DNA of 64,000 nucleotides from Trichoplax adhaerens. Taxonomy: Eukaryota > Placozoa > Uniplacotomia > Trichoplacea > Trichoplacidae. The notes beneath the pieces were generated by a model. It had not been told where the DNA came from. It made no database searches and worked only from the letters and a program-made list of their open reading frames with translations. Below are positions 35,796-49,606 of this stretch, piece by piece. The stretch covers positions 1,171,199 through 1,235,198 of the forward strand of contig NW_002060947.1 in assembly GCF_000150275.1 (NCBI RefSeq), read 5' to 3'. The stretch's first letter is position 1. The number at the start of each line of letters is the position of its first letter. The position numbers and the translations under genes were made by a program.

Positions 35796-36430
35796 TTAAC
35801 GAAATTGGCTAGAACTACAAGTGTTGAAAATTGCTAGTACAACATTGTCGACTTGAAGGCAATACTGTAGGTAAGCTTAGCAAGCCCTAGGCTGACAAGA
35901 TAATGATTGATCGTTCAGTTTTCATCAACGATTATAATGGTAGTGCATAGCATAGAATAAATGATAGTTATTCGTTATGTTATTGATTTTCTTAGGGCTA
36001 TTTGTGATAGCGAAATAGACCGGGATTGCAAGTGTTGAAAATTACCAGTACAACATTGGCGACTTGAAGGCAATACGTAAGCTTTGTAAATCATAGCTCG
36101 ATAAGATGATGACTTGATAATCAAGTTTTCATCGACAGTGATATGGAAATGGGATAGCATAGGATAAATGATGGTTATAGCATCATTCCTCTATTCATTA
36201 ATGCTATTGATTTTCTTGGGGCTATTCATGATAATGAAATAAATCAGAATCAGAAGTATTGAAAATTACTGGCACAACATTGACGATTTGAAGGCAATAT
36301 GTAAGCTTAGCATGTCATGGCTCCATAAGATGATAACTGGATAGTTCAATTTTCACCGATAATCATAGGGTAATGCATAGTATAGGATAATTGATCGTTA
36401 TAGTATTATTCTTGACTATCTAGGGCTGAA
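35796..36430. repeat. Three diverged tandem copies (~206-224 bp) overlapping the WBP4 5' end
   Basis: Anchors G(T)GTTGAAAATT at 35821, 36032 and 36256, and GTAAGCTT at 35871, 36077 and 36301, mark three copies. Each also has TAGCATAG/TAGTATAGGATAA and a TTTTCTT(A/G)GGGCTATT-like end. The third copy supplies the 5' exon end, intron and acceptor of the WBP4 start region. Copies one and two look like upstream duplicates of that promoter/first-exon unit. Divergence is substantial, so the array is older than the one at 28843-29274. Confidence 0.85.
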
Positions 36431-39322
36431 TATTGGGTATCACAACCTAAAAAGTTTTGCGAATTTTGTAAATGCTGGATAACCGACAATAAAGCGGTAA
36501 GCCCGTTAATATGTAGACAACATTCAATCAGCTGCAGCTTTTGATGCAATCCTATTTCTAGTTTTAATTATATTGAGTGAATTGTATTTACCATTCCACT
36601 GATCCTTCATGGACAATTTAGTAGCGTTTCTTTGTGTATAGATTTCTTGCTGTGATCAAATGCTGTCATTCTACCATTTAGGATTTAGCTCAGCTATTGA
36701 TTACAATCATATTTCTAGTTCCAGTTTAGACGAGCATTTGTCATCTGTTTATCTTTCCAAAGCAAATTCTTTTTGTAGCAGGCATTACTATATGATTCTT
36801 AATAATTATAAATAATCGTTGCATTGGAATCCTGTTAGTAATTAAGTTTCTATAAGGCGTTTCATTGACAATATTGATATAACCTACCTGTATCCTGTAC
36901 AGATTGCTCAATTGGCTTCATAGTTGAAGACGAGGTTCTTTAGACTAACTTCTGGTTAACCGTATAATCAAAGACAATTCAAAATTAATTGTTATACTGA
37001 AATGCTTCTACGTCTCAACGAAACTTTGTTATGTTTAATAATATAATCAATTGGCAATTTAAACGTATCAGCTAGACTACCTTCAATTAACGCATGCATT
37101 AAGCATAGAATTAGAATTCAAATTTAGTGTCTTTCTCTTTCATATGCTATGCGTAACTAAGACGATGGATATTGTGTCTGTATAGTTGTTACTCCTATAT
37201 CGTGATTACGAATTGAACATAAGTAGTGCTGTACTTCTCCTTATAAGTAACACCGATATAATAGGTGCAGTAATTTGAAACAATAATCAAGGTTGACATG
37301 AATATGCTGCGCTTACCTTTATTTTAAATATTCTTATACGAATAAAACGGATGTCTATTAAATACTTGATCAAATACTGCTTAATAAATTCATATTTCAA
37401 TCAATTCCATATCCTTTAATAACAATTGATTGTAGAGTATCGAATTTCACGAACGTGGCGTTAAGCATAAAAAATGCGTTGAAGAAAGAATTCGCGAGGT
37501 ATCAATTCTTTCAAGTCTACATGATGCTGCTGATACAACGTTTAATTACGCTTGAGATACTACTGTATGCAAGCGTGTACAGGCGTTTTAATAATCCAAG
37601 CGATCATTGTACATGTTATGGTAATATAATAGTGAAGTTAGGCCCAATAACTTTTTTATATCCCACTATATACACTAGGCTCGTCATCGCAGCACTGAAA
37701 AGAAAAATGCAGAGAAAGATCTCCAGGCTGAATTACAAGCAATCGAAAAAGTACTGCTAAAGTGGATAGATGCGCTCTTTTGCTTTTTCCTAACTACGAA
37801 AGATTTATATTTTTTATCCTTGTACATCAGGCAGCCGCTGCTGCATTCCGGGAAGACATTAAAAGTAATCCTGCTTTAGCTCGAGAATTGCCTAGCAAAG
37901 GCGCCTACAAGAAGTCGCAATTAAAGCCCCAAGGTGGTAGATATGTTATGTTGTCATTGTACGATTATCAACATAAAACGCTTCATGTAGCTATCATCCT
38001 ATCATCGACTTCTAGAAACTCTTGCAATACAGAGCTCGCTAGTATGCATTAGTAAAGCACGTATGACATATTTCTCTAATTTGTAATCACTAGAGAATTA
38101 CAAGGTGCAACCGGTACAAACAGTACCACATTCACAATGCAGTTGGACTGCTCAACTATCTCCAGAAGGCTACACGTATTACTATAATTGGACTACTGGA
38201 GGTAGACTCCGATAATGATTCTGCCTCCTTGTTTCAATCTAATATTGGTGATATTTCTCTTTTTGTGCAATTTAGAATCAAAATGGGAAAAGCCCGCCGG
38301 ATTTATTCAAAATCAAAGGTTAAATTTATCTTAAGTTGAGTTATCATATTTTATTTCTTTCTTTCTTATTTTTAACTTCTTTGCGGCAGTTATTCTGATA
38401 TGTGACTGATTTAAAAAAATCTAGTTGTCACCATATTAATTTGAGTCTCATTGATTGTTTAATTTCAAAGTTGAATAGGCCCTAAGCTATGTCTAATCTA
38501 AAATTTGCATCATTAACATTATAAGTCATTCTATTCAATCGTTTTCATATAACTAACGTCGACTTTTAACTCATCTAATAGTAATTCAAGTAAAGTTGAA
38601 AATGCCAGTAAAACAGCAGATAGCAATTCGCCTGCTGTAAGTTAGACTCTTAAGCCCACGGCTGCATCGAATTACATGTAGCCCGACATATAGCTTTTTA
38701 AGTATTAATGGCGAAAGTAAACATATTCTACTTATCCATGTTGTAATAGGCTGTTAACGCATTACAAAGGACTTCATAATGGTATAACTGTTGCTAACAA
38801 TATGATATTATACTAATTTTCAATAAAATTAGCAAAGTAAGATCGACAAGGATAACGAAAATGGAATGACAGAAACTGGAATCAAACGCAAGATCGATAA
38901 AGTTGATAGTGGAAACAAGGCTGTTGGAACTGCAAATGCATCTCCCTATGGAGCTTGGGTAACTGTAGCCGTACAGTAAGTTTCATACAATACTAAAATT
39001 CTACAAATTATCCGCAGGCGATACGATGAATTTTAACCATAATAATAATAGCTACTTATGTACTATATGAATGTGAGAATTGATTGCCATAATTTTCGTC
39101 AATATCACTGTATTCAGTGACGTGGTTGAAAAGAAAGTGGAATCAAAGCCAGAGCCCAAAAAGGAGCTGGTTCCAGCCGAAGAAGAAATCGCATTTAGGC
39201 AAAAAACGATCGACTCATTTTCTTCATCTCTACAAACAAATGATAGCGGTGTAGCTAAATTTAAGAAACGTAGTATAAAGTTTGGATTAAAGAAAAATAT
39301 CCGTCAAAGAGACGATGAATAG
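36299..39322 (+). CDS. WBP4: WW domain-binding protein 4 (FBP21) homologue, spliceosomal
   Basis: Exons: 36299-36300, 36424-36496, 37436-37498, 37679-37750, 37831-37933, 38094-38201, 38276-38318, 38582-38636, 38833-38975, 39118-39322 (288 residues). A matrin/U1-type zinc finger opens the protein (AEYWVSQPKKFCEFCKCWI, then IEFHERGVKHKK, the C2H2 ligands). A charged helix, EKKNAEKDLQAEL, and an Ala-rich segment follow. One WW domain comes next (CSWTAQLSPEGYTYYYN, ESKWEKPAGF), then the conserved SPYGAW motif and a basic C-terminus ending FGLKKNIRQRDDE. In animals WBP4 acts in pre-mRNA splicing complexes and binds proline-rich partners. Vertebrate WBP4 has two tandem WW domains; only one is visible. 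The start codon appears split AT|G by a 123-bp intron (GTAAGC...TATCTAG). The 5' end is inferred, the rest is strong. Confidence 0.88.
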
Positions 39323-42300
39323 CTAAGCAAAGGCGATATACAGTATTTCTGCCCAATCACAGCTAAAATGCTCCATAATTCTGTTCATCGTTTAAGGTGA
39401 CTTTCACTGGTTTCAAGTTATGTCCAAGCACAGCTATTTTGATTGTCATTTATGTTTCTCTGTTCGGACTGTATTAGTCTTACTAAATGGCTAAATTAAT
39501 TGTGATGTTATTGCGACGATCATCACTTGTGTATATAAAATTTACATCAACACGTAGTACTGTTTGCATGATTTATATCCCATAAAATTTATTGTTCCAC
39601 GTATCAAGCATACGAAAAGACTCGTCTAACTATTATGTAAAATTTGTAATCGTTTGTGAATTACTATGATCTGAATATGCTAGGCAATATTTTTGAGCGA
39701 CCTATCCAATATCATTTGGGCACAATAGCTGTAGATTACGAATGGCTCGATCATGAATATATTTAAAATTTAAATTATAGGCATTTATGATGAAAACTGA
39801 CAATTAGTATTTTATTATAATCTACGCCAAAGTTACTTAAATTCTCTTATTAACGCCATCATCAAGAAGATGCGACAATATTAGATGGCGAAATAATAGT
39901 AATATACCCAGGCTATAGTTTTATATTAATAGTTTTATCATTGACCTATAATATAAAGTTATGAAATTTCTGATAGGGTTTAAAATGTAAATTATAACCC
40001 AAAATCCGATTTGTTTTATTAACTAGTCGGCAATAAACTTTATATTACCAACTTTTAATTTAAAAAGTTGCAATTTACAGTTACTGATACTAAATTTCAG
40101 GAGTTTACAATTTTTGAATCAGAATTAAAGTAACTTATTAATTGGTTGATGAAATTCTTAAGGATAGTATGAATATCATATTCTAAAGATTTCTATGTTA
40201 TAGAATGTTGTTTTGGATGAAATATGATTCTTTATGGAGCAATTACTGAAATATAGGCTTTCAATTGCAGTACATCAATTATTTACTTAGGAATAATGCG
40301 ACTAGTGACCCGCTGATTTCCGACTGAATATTACTTGCATTTATCCAAAACCTTGATATAATTACTATCAAATATATTGTTGTCAAAATACTCATGTTTT
40401 ACATACTCGTATTCCATGAATTGGATACATAAATTTAATTTAATACTTACTGTTTTATAGCTATAGTGGTAACTAATTTAAATGAAGCAGATCAAATTCT
40501 GATAGTATATCAAAAATTGCATAGCGTTAAAAGTCTAATCTGAATCCTATTTCATGTGCTTACGCGCTATAAACTTATGCTAAAATTACCATGTTACTAT
40601 AATTGTAGAAAATAATTTCTTATTATTTACATGAACTAGAATTCAAGGGCATCTTTTAAATAAGTATTTAGCTTTTATTCCATAATTTATCAAAGTGATA
40701 CCGATAACTGAGTAACTAGAACTATTACTGGTATACCAAAATTGATACTCTAATTCAACGATACTGTTAATATGATAATATAATAATATAGTTGAAAGAA
40801 ATGGTAACTGAAAGTTAACCAATCCATGAAATTAAAATTTTTGTGTTTAAAATAAGGAGTACCTGTTGTGATTGCTTACTTACTGTAGTAACTTTCAACA
40901 ATACTTGCCATAATTTTCTCGATATCAAGTATAGGTAGATGGCAATCAGATAATTAAATTACTATTCCAAATATAATTAATCAATTTATTGGTAGATAAT
41001 CACTTAAAAATAACATTTACCAAATCTTAATTTAAAATTATAGTTGAAAGTAAGGAATATGAGAACTTAAAAATGTGTATTTAAACTACGGCTAAGCTAA
41101 GACAAGCAAGTAAAAATGAAAAGTACATCATGAAATATTAATGTCGTAATTAATAACATAAGTTTATACACTAGTACCGTAGATACCTTATTAGCTGTAT
41201 TCATACCATCAGAATCAAGAACACGCCAATGGTAAAATTAATGATACTCAAACGTATTTTGGCACACCATAAAAATCGGAGGTTGAAATACCTGATGGCA
41301 GGCAAGTAATAAAGACTCCCAGTTATTATACGTATACTATAAATGCAGATGAGTAACTCATGTATTTGCTGCGTTCCACATGAAACAAGGATAATATACT
41401 ACTGTAGCGATCTTAGCTGCAAATGCTAGGTAATATAAATCAGCCAGTACCGTTAAATGGTTTAATATTATGTTTTTATTAGATCTACTTAGTAGTTGTA
41501 ATTAGTAAGAGTAAAGCTATGGGTAGTAAGTTTCTAATTTTTTTACAAAATTAGGACATCTGTAGCCTGTTTCATCACAATTTATGATTGTGGACGCATA
41601 TATTTCCATAAAATCAACAGATTTGGTTAGAAAAGACTACAATATCCATGTAATGTAAACATTCGTTCTTACGACCATTTCTAACTACCAAATCCATGTT
41701 TAAAATTGAGACGTATTCTTGGTCAAGGCTTAAATTTTGGATAGATTTGGTATCTCTGTTCATGCTTTACATGGGCACACATTACCTTATATAGCCTTAA
41801 ATGAAGTTATTTATACGATAGTAAACATTGCTTAACCGCTAATTCGTAATAGCACTTATAACTTTCCAATTTACCGTATTCAGTTTGATATAATCCGATA
41901 CACCATAAGTCATACTTCGCCAATGTGCCAGTGTATTCGTGGACAAATTACATTAATTAAGTAGGTATATGAATAAGACATGTATCATGCTATTGAATGC
42001 TACATTTAGTCTAGAATAGAATCATACAATAAACTAAAAAAGACTTTCTACATTAGAGAAGGAGTTCCTCATAAATCTCCGATATATAACGAAGACATAA
42101 TCAGAAATCCAGTTTTAAAAGCTATTCAGCAATCGAGATTAATCTTAGCAACAAAATTTAATTATAGTAGTGTTTAAGCTCATAAATTCAATTTTTATTT
42201 AGTTAATTAGAAATTTGCTTAACAGACATTGTTTCGTAGTGAATATTTAGATATGCTAAGAAGCATGGAAGCTTAACAGGACGGAAGCTAGCTGAAGTTG

Positions 42301-42671
42301 AATGTAGAGGAATATACGCTTATTTTAAATTATCTACCCGTGCTGAATGTAGAACATTTATTAATTATGACAGCTACGGTATTTTTGGTTTGTAGACAAC
42401 TTCCGCAAGGTCTATTTTACTGATATTTCTGTATTAAATAAATTGTTGCATTTGTATCTATAGCACTACTCTAAAGAATGATCGCCTTCGGCTGTAGCTA
42501 CATATTGAATGAACACATGCAGTTTTAACAACACTTACAATTATTTACATTTCAAATTGTTCATATTTTCGCTCGATATATTGACCTATTTCTACTTTCG
42601 TATTGCACATTTGGTGTGAATAACGAATATGCACACAATCAAGGAGCTTATTTTTTAGTATTGTTTTAAAT
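39323..42671. other. Convergent intergenic region between WBP4 and IFT88
   Basis: Both neighbours end here, so two 3' UTRs are expected at the borders. About 3.3 kb of AT-rich DNA follows in which I find no exon, RNA gene or clear repeat. Confidence 0.55.
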
Positions 42672-45600
42672 CTACTCAGGTAGCAAATCATCTCCAAGCT
42701 CTTCATCGCCAAATTCATCTTCATTTCGCCTTCGGGCAGCGGTTTTTGGTCTAGCCGGTGCATCACCCAATGGATCATTATATGTCGTATCTAACAGCAA
42801 GTATGGAGAGCAAACATCTTGAGTATGTTCTATTTTATGCTATCTAAGGTGTTATATAGTACCATCTGCATGATTTATGTATTTCTGTATTACAATTTTA
42901 ATTAATGTTAATGTTATCATTACCAATTTCTTTACTTTCTTCTTGATGAATTGGATCCGGTTCGTCGCGAATCTTAGCACTTGAATTCCTACTGGTATTT
43001 CTGCCACTACCTGCACGCTCTACAAATAATGCATAGAGAAGAAATAGTCGCGATAATGTATTAGCCCAAGAGCAAGGAAGAAATAGAATAATTAGAAAGT
43101 AGATTATCATACCACTGCCTGCACTGCCAGATTGTCGACTGCTAACACCATTTCGATTAGCACTGTTAGCTCGTTGCTGTTTAATTTCTTTTGCTTTTTC
43201 GGCTTTCTTTAATTTACCGGCATATTCTTGAGCTTCTTTCATGCCAAGATCTGTACATACTCGAACTAAGAACTTAAGACCTAAATAATACATAGACAAT
43301 TAATATCATCGCTAAAAATCCGTGACATATGTATGCAGCCGTTCCTGTTTAATATTATCGCAAACTAGCTATTATTACTTACAATCGGTGTTTTCCGGGA
43401 ATTTTTCATGTATTTGTTTGTACTTATCCAATGCTCGATTATAATTACCTAAGGAAAATATAGCAGAATTCTATATTAATATAGTTTATTTTTCTTCTAC
43501 TTTAGCCTTAATATTTAAGTACAATTTAGTTTAATCAAAAACGCCAACGAATATGGCAACCATATTAAGTTTATCTTTAACTTTTAAAACTTTTGATTTA
43601 AAATTATTAATAATGTATACTTTGGCCATTCTCACCGATAATTCGATAACAACTAGCTACCATTAGTTGCCACTTAACTTCATTTGGCCTAAATTAATCA
43701 ATTTAACTAGATTAGTAAGATAGAACGTTTACTTTTACACAAAATTCAGAAGATATTGCAAAACCTGCTCCAAGCAAACAAATAATACGTTACTGAACAA
43801 TTAAATATCTTACTGTATCATAGAAGCCTTGTCAAAGTAGGATATTGCCTTCTCACAAAATTGTGATTCTATATAATAACTACCAATCCACGAAATCGTT
43901 TCAATATTTGATGGATAATATCTATAAGACTAGTAGAAAATAATCGTATTATATTCAGCATACTCCCAAAAATGTTTAATTTATCCCACTAGTAGTACCT
44001 CTAAGTAATATTGAAATGCTTGAGATTTGTCTCCTTGCGAGTCGTACAGAGCGCCGAGTTTGGCTAACAAACTTGCATCAGTAGGTGCTAATGTTAAAAC
44101 TTGAGTATACCTGTAATAGGTTTTATAAGTAATATTGTAAGCACTAGAGTAAAAGAAAAATTTTCTCATGACTGTATTCTCAATATCTTACCAATCAATA
44201 GCTTGATGAAAGTCGTCTAATATCTCATATCTATTTTAAAATAAAATTTTAAAATCATTTCTGTTGTTAATTAACTTTAAAAGATTAATATTTGAAATCA
44301 ATTTATTCATATCTGATGCTTCTATTATTAAATATAATGATAAATAAATTTCATGTTTGCATCATTTCGAATTCTAATTTTGATATTTGTATGATTATCA
44401 AGAAAAATCTCTAGGCAATGATTCAGAATAACATTAATTTCTGTTATTAGGGTAGATAATAATGTTGATACTAGATATTGCCCTACAAATATCTGCTATT
44501 ATTTACTAAAATTTTATGACTGTCATTGATTAATTGAACTGAAGTTCTTAACATTGCCTTGCCCTTAGCATAATATAACAAACTCGTAAATTACTCAATC
44601 ACGTTAACGCGTTTCTACGAAATTAAATTCCGAACTTATTATAAAATAGTGTAGCCATGCCGGTTTTTGCTATATTATTGAAATCGATCAAGCAGATACT
44701 CTATCAGTCTAGCAAATTTAATCACATAATAACATAAAATTTGAAAGATTCTCTTCTAGAAACTGTAGTATTTAAGCTTATTACGTATGTTTAGACCTTA
44801 CTGCTGGTAAAATGGATATAATTCTTGATTTAATTTTTGGAGTGAAAAGCGATAGTCACTTTTCAGCAGCATTGTAATTTAAGAAATAGCATACTTTAAG
44901 TTGCATTCGAAATTAGCTAGTAATGATATGCAGAATACTATTCTTACTATTTAATAGAAGTTCTAATAGCTATACCATAATTAAGAATTTTATTACTAAA
45001 ATTTACGTTTCAATTGCATTAAACTCACAGTTCAGCAATTTGAACCAATATCATTGGATCATTACGGATAATGCCATGAAGCTTAAGAAAACAATCCAAT
45101 GATTCTTCTGGACAGTTTAGCATTTTTTTTGTTAAACCTAAATTATATAACGCTTCGACACAAGAAGCTTCCACATTTAATGCTTCCTTGTAATATTCTT
45201 GCGCTTTCTCATATTCTTTTGCCGTAAATAAGCAGTTGCCTTTATTTACCATAGCTACAGATAGAAAAGTAAAAATTTCCCATTAGCGTTCTGATATATT
45301 ATTTCTTTGTACTAGAAAATTTCTGTTCTTAACCAAAGTCTTCATTAATTGTTATTGTCTTTGCTATCAATATTTCGGAAAATTTTCAATATGTTACTGT
45401 CACAACGTGATAATTTAGACTCAAATCAGATTAGTATCTGGAGATCTAAGATCGTAAAACTCTACCTTTATTTCTAAAAGTGATCCTCATTATATGAAGT
45501 ACTGACAACACATAAACATATCGTTATCGTTGTCGATAATATCAGTCTTATCTTAGATATCGAAAGCTTGATAAATACGAAAACATATACTCTTAGAGAA

Positions 45601-48600
45601 ATCTAATTAATGATCTCCTCTTATCTAAATCAACTATTCACGCCTGTGACATTACACTCATCAGTAAAAAACAACAGTTAATACTTTATACTAAACTTAG
45701 CGTTTTAATTAAACAACACGAGCTATATATGTAACCTTTCTAATACTTATATGTCTAATTATAGTAATCTAATCTAAGAAGGTACTATTTACCATACGTA
45801 ATTTTACAACATACGATTGTTATCTTGAACAAGATTTTATACCGTTTGGATTATATCTGTCAGAGGTAATCGCTAAATCGCTGTATTTCTCTGCAAGCGA
45901 TAATTCGCCCTCCTAATTAATTTTTTATAGACGAAACAATTGAATATCAATCAACGAAGTTGTAATATCATTTTATAAATATTAAATATGATCACTGTAT
46001 GAATATACATAATAGGATCAAGTATACCTGAATGTATAAGAAGGCTAAATTGGTGGCAGCTGCCGTAGCCATGGTGGAGTCTTTTTTCTCGAATGATTTT
46101 AAAGTTTCTGTGGCCTATTCAGTAGAATCAGGCATTAAATATATAACCTTAAATTTTCATCCTTTTTCATCTTTACATTGCTATCAGTATTATCGTATTA
46201 TACCTTTGCCAAGTCTTTCATCTTTAAATAAGTAACAGCTTTTGTAATTTCAAGGTCATTTGCTAGCTCAACATAAGGAGAAGATTTAACACAACCAATG
46301 CACCTATTATTTGACAGCGGGACATCAATTCAAAATTAGCTTTTGAAATTAAAATGGATTAAAAAGTCTTAGTACATCGATTCATTTATCTTCCATACCA
46401 ATCAAATCCAGCCGCAAAAGTGGGTTCGATAACTGGGGCAATCAACTTAGCAGCATACATGATACAACGTTCAGCTGTTGATTTTCTGTTAAGCAAATGG
46501 AAGTTAAATTACGCTATATTTTATAGATTTTGACTTTAAAAAAGTGATAATTTAAGCAATAAATGTGTAAGAAATAATATATATAGAAGTTCTCAACACA
46601 CCTTTCACGTTCGACTTTCCATAGTGTATCATTTCTAATGGCTTCATAATAGATATTCATGTCATTATCGTCCTATATTTACATTTAAAGTTCTGCTTAA
46701 ATATCTTTTAACCTTAACTGTATATCTTTTATCTTAATGATAAATATCTACAGAAAATTATGTTAAAGCTATTTCGGTTTCAATGATTTTTCTATTCAGT
46801 AAGAAATTAATATTTAACATTAAATTATTATCATTAGATAATATACATCAATGTAGTACAATAACAAGTTAAGACCAAAAGCAGCATAGAAAGTTGGAAA
46901 ACTGATACTTTACAATGGCAACAAATGGAAAATTAATAAATTTTAATTCTGTTTTTAATTAAAGGAAGCTATTTCTCATAATACTAATAATTTCGTGGGT
47001 TAATGTATTTGAGAATGACAAGTAATCTCTTATTACTTTCAAGCAGCTCAAATGACGTAGTTAGTGACTTTAGTTACAATAATTACTTACGCTAACGGAC
47101 ATGAACTTTTCATCATCACCTACGCCTAAATCTATCATTAGCATTCGTTGGAAAGTCTTTTTCATTTTATCGCGATCGTTGATGGAATAATAGCATACTA
47201 TTAAATTTAATCCAGTCTTAAAATCGCCCTTTTCGGTCATAATTTGGTCATAAACTGTGACCGCGTCTTCATATTGCCCCAACCGAACGAAAGAAGAGCC
47301 TATATTTTGCATTATCTTAATTCTAATAAAAATAAAGACAGATCCTTAGGTTAAATGATACTCATTTACGATTTTACTATTTTTAAAACTTTACGACTGC
47401 AATATATTTCCGTTATATTGAATAATTAGTTTTCAAAAATGTTGACCTCATCGTTGTATTAGCGTTAGGGACTTGGTCTAATGCCATCCGATACATTCTA
47501 ATCGCCTGCTGGTGTTTTCCTTGCTTACTATAGATATTGCCCATATTAACACGTAATCGTCCTAGTAAAAGTTAATACTACCTTATTAAAATTTGGTAAG
47601 AAATACGATAACTGTGACTAAACTACCAAATGTACGCTTATAGTACCACTTTAATAATACCTGCATTACTAAACATTTTATTCTTGACTATGACCGAAAA
47701 TGAATTTAACGCTTCTTGATACATGTCACAGGCTTGATATTGATTCGCTAACACAAATAATACCTAGTAGAGCAATTTTAAGATTTGAATTTGTCAACGA
47801 CTACAAGTTATTTGATATGTTACGATACCATGAAGCGGACAGTTCGTTAATACAAGATTAGATTATCATTTGCTAACCGAATAGGTCAAGTCTAAATTTA
47901 TTTGATCACTAAGTCCTGCTTGTTCTCTTTGTTTACAAATCATTCTTTCTCTTCTTCCAGCTTCTTTTGCCTTTTCTAGAGCCTAAAGATTTAATTATTT
48001 CATAGATAAACAGGTAAAGGGATCAGTTGAAACTGTCCTAATTAAAAATTTCTGTTTCAAGCAGTTAGCAGTTTATAGACATCTTACTAATTGTAGCTCT
48101 CCTCTTTCACCAGCTAGGGCGCTTTCTTCAATCAACTCATTTACTTTCTTTTCCATCTGTCGTATTTTTTCTTCCGGACTATAATTGTATTAGTATCATG
48201 TTAGAAATTAACTAATTGATAGCTAAGTAAATTATAATGAAAAATTCTACATATCCATTATCATTCGTACTTATCGTCATATTTCGATTCCAAGGGGGGT
48301 GCTGGCCCACGGTTTGCTTGTGTTACGCTTTCACCTGGTACTATAGAATTTTTTAACATTTGAAGACATTAATTTGAAAATTTGTTTATGATAAGTGTTG
48401 TTTCGTAAGCGCTATTGTCCATAACGAAAGTAAAGTTTTAAATCATAGGTAGCAGGGTATAGTAATATAAACTAATCTACATTTTCCTCCAGTAGAGTTA
48501 AATCCAGCTCCTCGAATAGCCGTCATAGGACGAGCTTGATCTTGATTCTGTATAAAAATATCATCATTAGACATTCGTACAATACCTATTTTATGTTTTA

Positions 48601-49606
48601 CAGCTTTATTACTGTGTATTGGATATCTTGCTTAGAATAAATTCTAGATTAAGCAATTACTTACAATAGCGACACCGGTACCTAATCGCGCTTGGCCATT
48701 AGCGCCGCCTTTACTAGCAGTCATAGCAGCAGCGCGATGGCCATAGCTTGTCTTTACAGCCTGTTGGAATTCTGCATCGTCTTCAAGACCCTATAGGATA
48801 ATTAATTATTTTAAAAAAAAGATTCAAAACAAGCAATCTGTTACGTTAAAAGTAATATTATATGATAATTTAAAATTAAATACAATATATAATATCTTCG
48901 TCTTGCGTACATACATATGTTTTTAAAATGATCTAACTTATACTAACTTTATAATCTGTTCTTGAAGTAAATTGGTATTGGATAGCATATTATTCATCTA
49001 CGACTGCTGGTGATTTATATGGGCTATCGTGCTGTTATTATTTGATAATATAGTATAATATCTGATCGTCATTGTGCGTATACAATTTTGTACTGTATTC
49101 CACTAAATACAGTGCTAGTTCATAACATATAATTTCTTCATGCCGATTGGATACTCTAAGAATAAAGCCAAAGTATGAAATATCTTTCTTAATGTATACT
49201 TGTAACTAGTACAAGTACTACCGTAAATTATCATAGCTAATGTCATTTTTAAATACTTATTTCTTAGAGGAAGATGGTTCTGTGATATGATAATAATCAT
49301 TGCAGATGAAATTATACTACTGTGGAAGAGAGAAAATACGCATTATAAAAACATTTAAATATGTAACCAGTAACAGAATTGATCTTCAAAACAAACTGTA
49401 CTACATGAGCTCCTTCTAGTAAGGATATAAGTTTCGGATTTCCAAATCTCTTTCACTCCAGCTAGTAAGCACCGTAATACTATTAAAAAAAGATTTGGTT
49501 CAAGTTGAATTAATACCTTTTGGATGTAGTTTCCATTATCATAACCGCTGTAAAGATCTTCATCATCATCCTCTTCGCCAACTAAATGAATCCTTTCACC
49601 CATCAT
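42672..49606 (-). CDS. IFT88: Intraflagellar transport protein 88 (TPR protein), complete
   Basis: Twenty-three exons: 49606-49517, 48790-48665, 48547-48481, 48340-48271, 48178-48088, 47982-47878, 47763-47661, 47561-47447, 47322-47091, 46672-46602, 46485-46399, 46303-46204, 46114-46028, 45912-45843, 45254-45029, 44230-44192, 44110-43999, 43929-43814, 43688-43636, 43448-43383, 43280-43113, 43019-42924, 42790-42672. They encode 802 residues, against about 824-833 in vertebrates. The acidic N-terminus (EEDDDEDLYSGYD), the motif ARPMTAIRGAGF and the TPR arrays (about 183-300 and 400-690) match IFT88: NMGNIYSKQGKHQQAI, NKGN, YDSQGDKSQAFQYY. So does the C-terminus (YNDPLGDAPARPKTAARRR, then DEELGDDLLPE). 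IFT88 is a core IFT-B subunit needed to build cilia, so the animal is ciliated. All joins are in frame; the large intron after exon 1 may hide an optional exon. An X-box-like site lies upstream. Confidence 0.95.

Larger units (their letters stand above)
33241..36298. other. Region between acyl-CoA synthetase and WBP4
   Basis: It begins with the 3' flank of the synthetase; a possible AATAAA polyadenylation signal is at 33647-33652. Then come the P450 relic with its duplicated flank, an unexplained GC-richer open frame (35380-35673), and the tandem repeats that run into the WBP4 gene. The rest is featureless AT-rich sequence. Confidence 0.55.

Noticed and set aside
48947-49005. Possible extra IFT88 exon between coding exons 1 and 2 (open from an ATG after GTAG, ending near GTTAGT).
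   Set aside because: Exon 1 joins exon 2 in phase 0 and the joined sequence aligns with known IFT88 without a gap. The candidate has no IFT88-like residues and no good in-frame donor.
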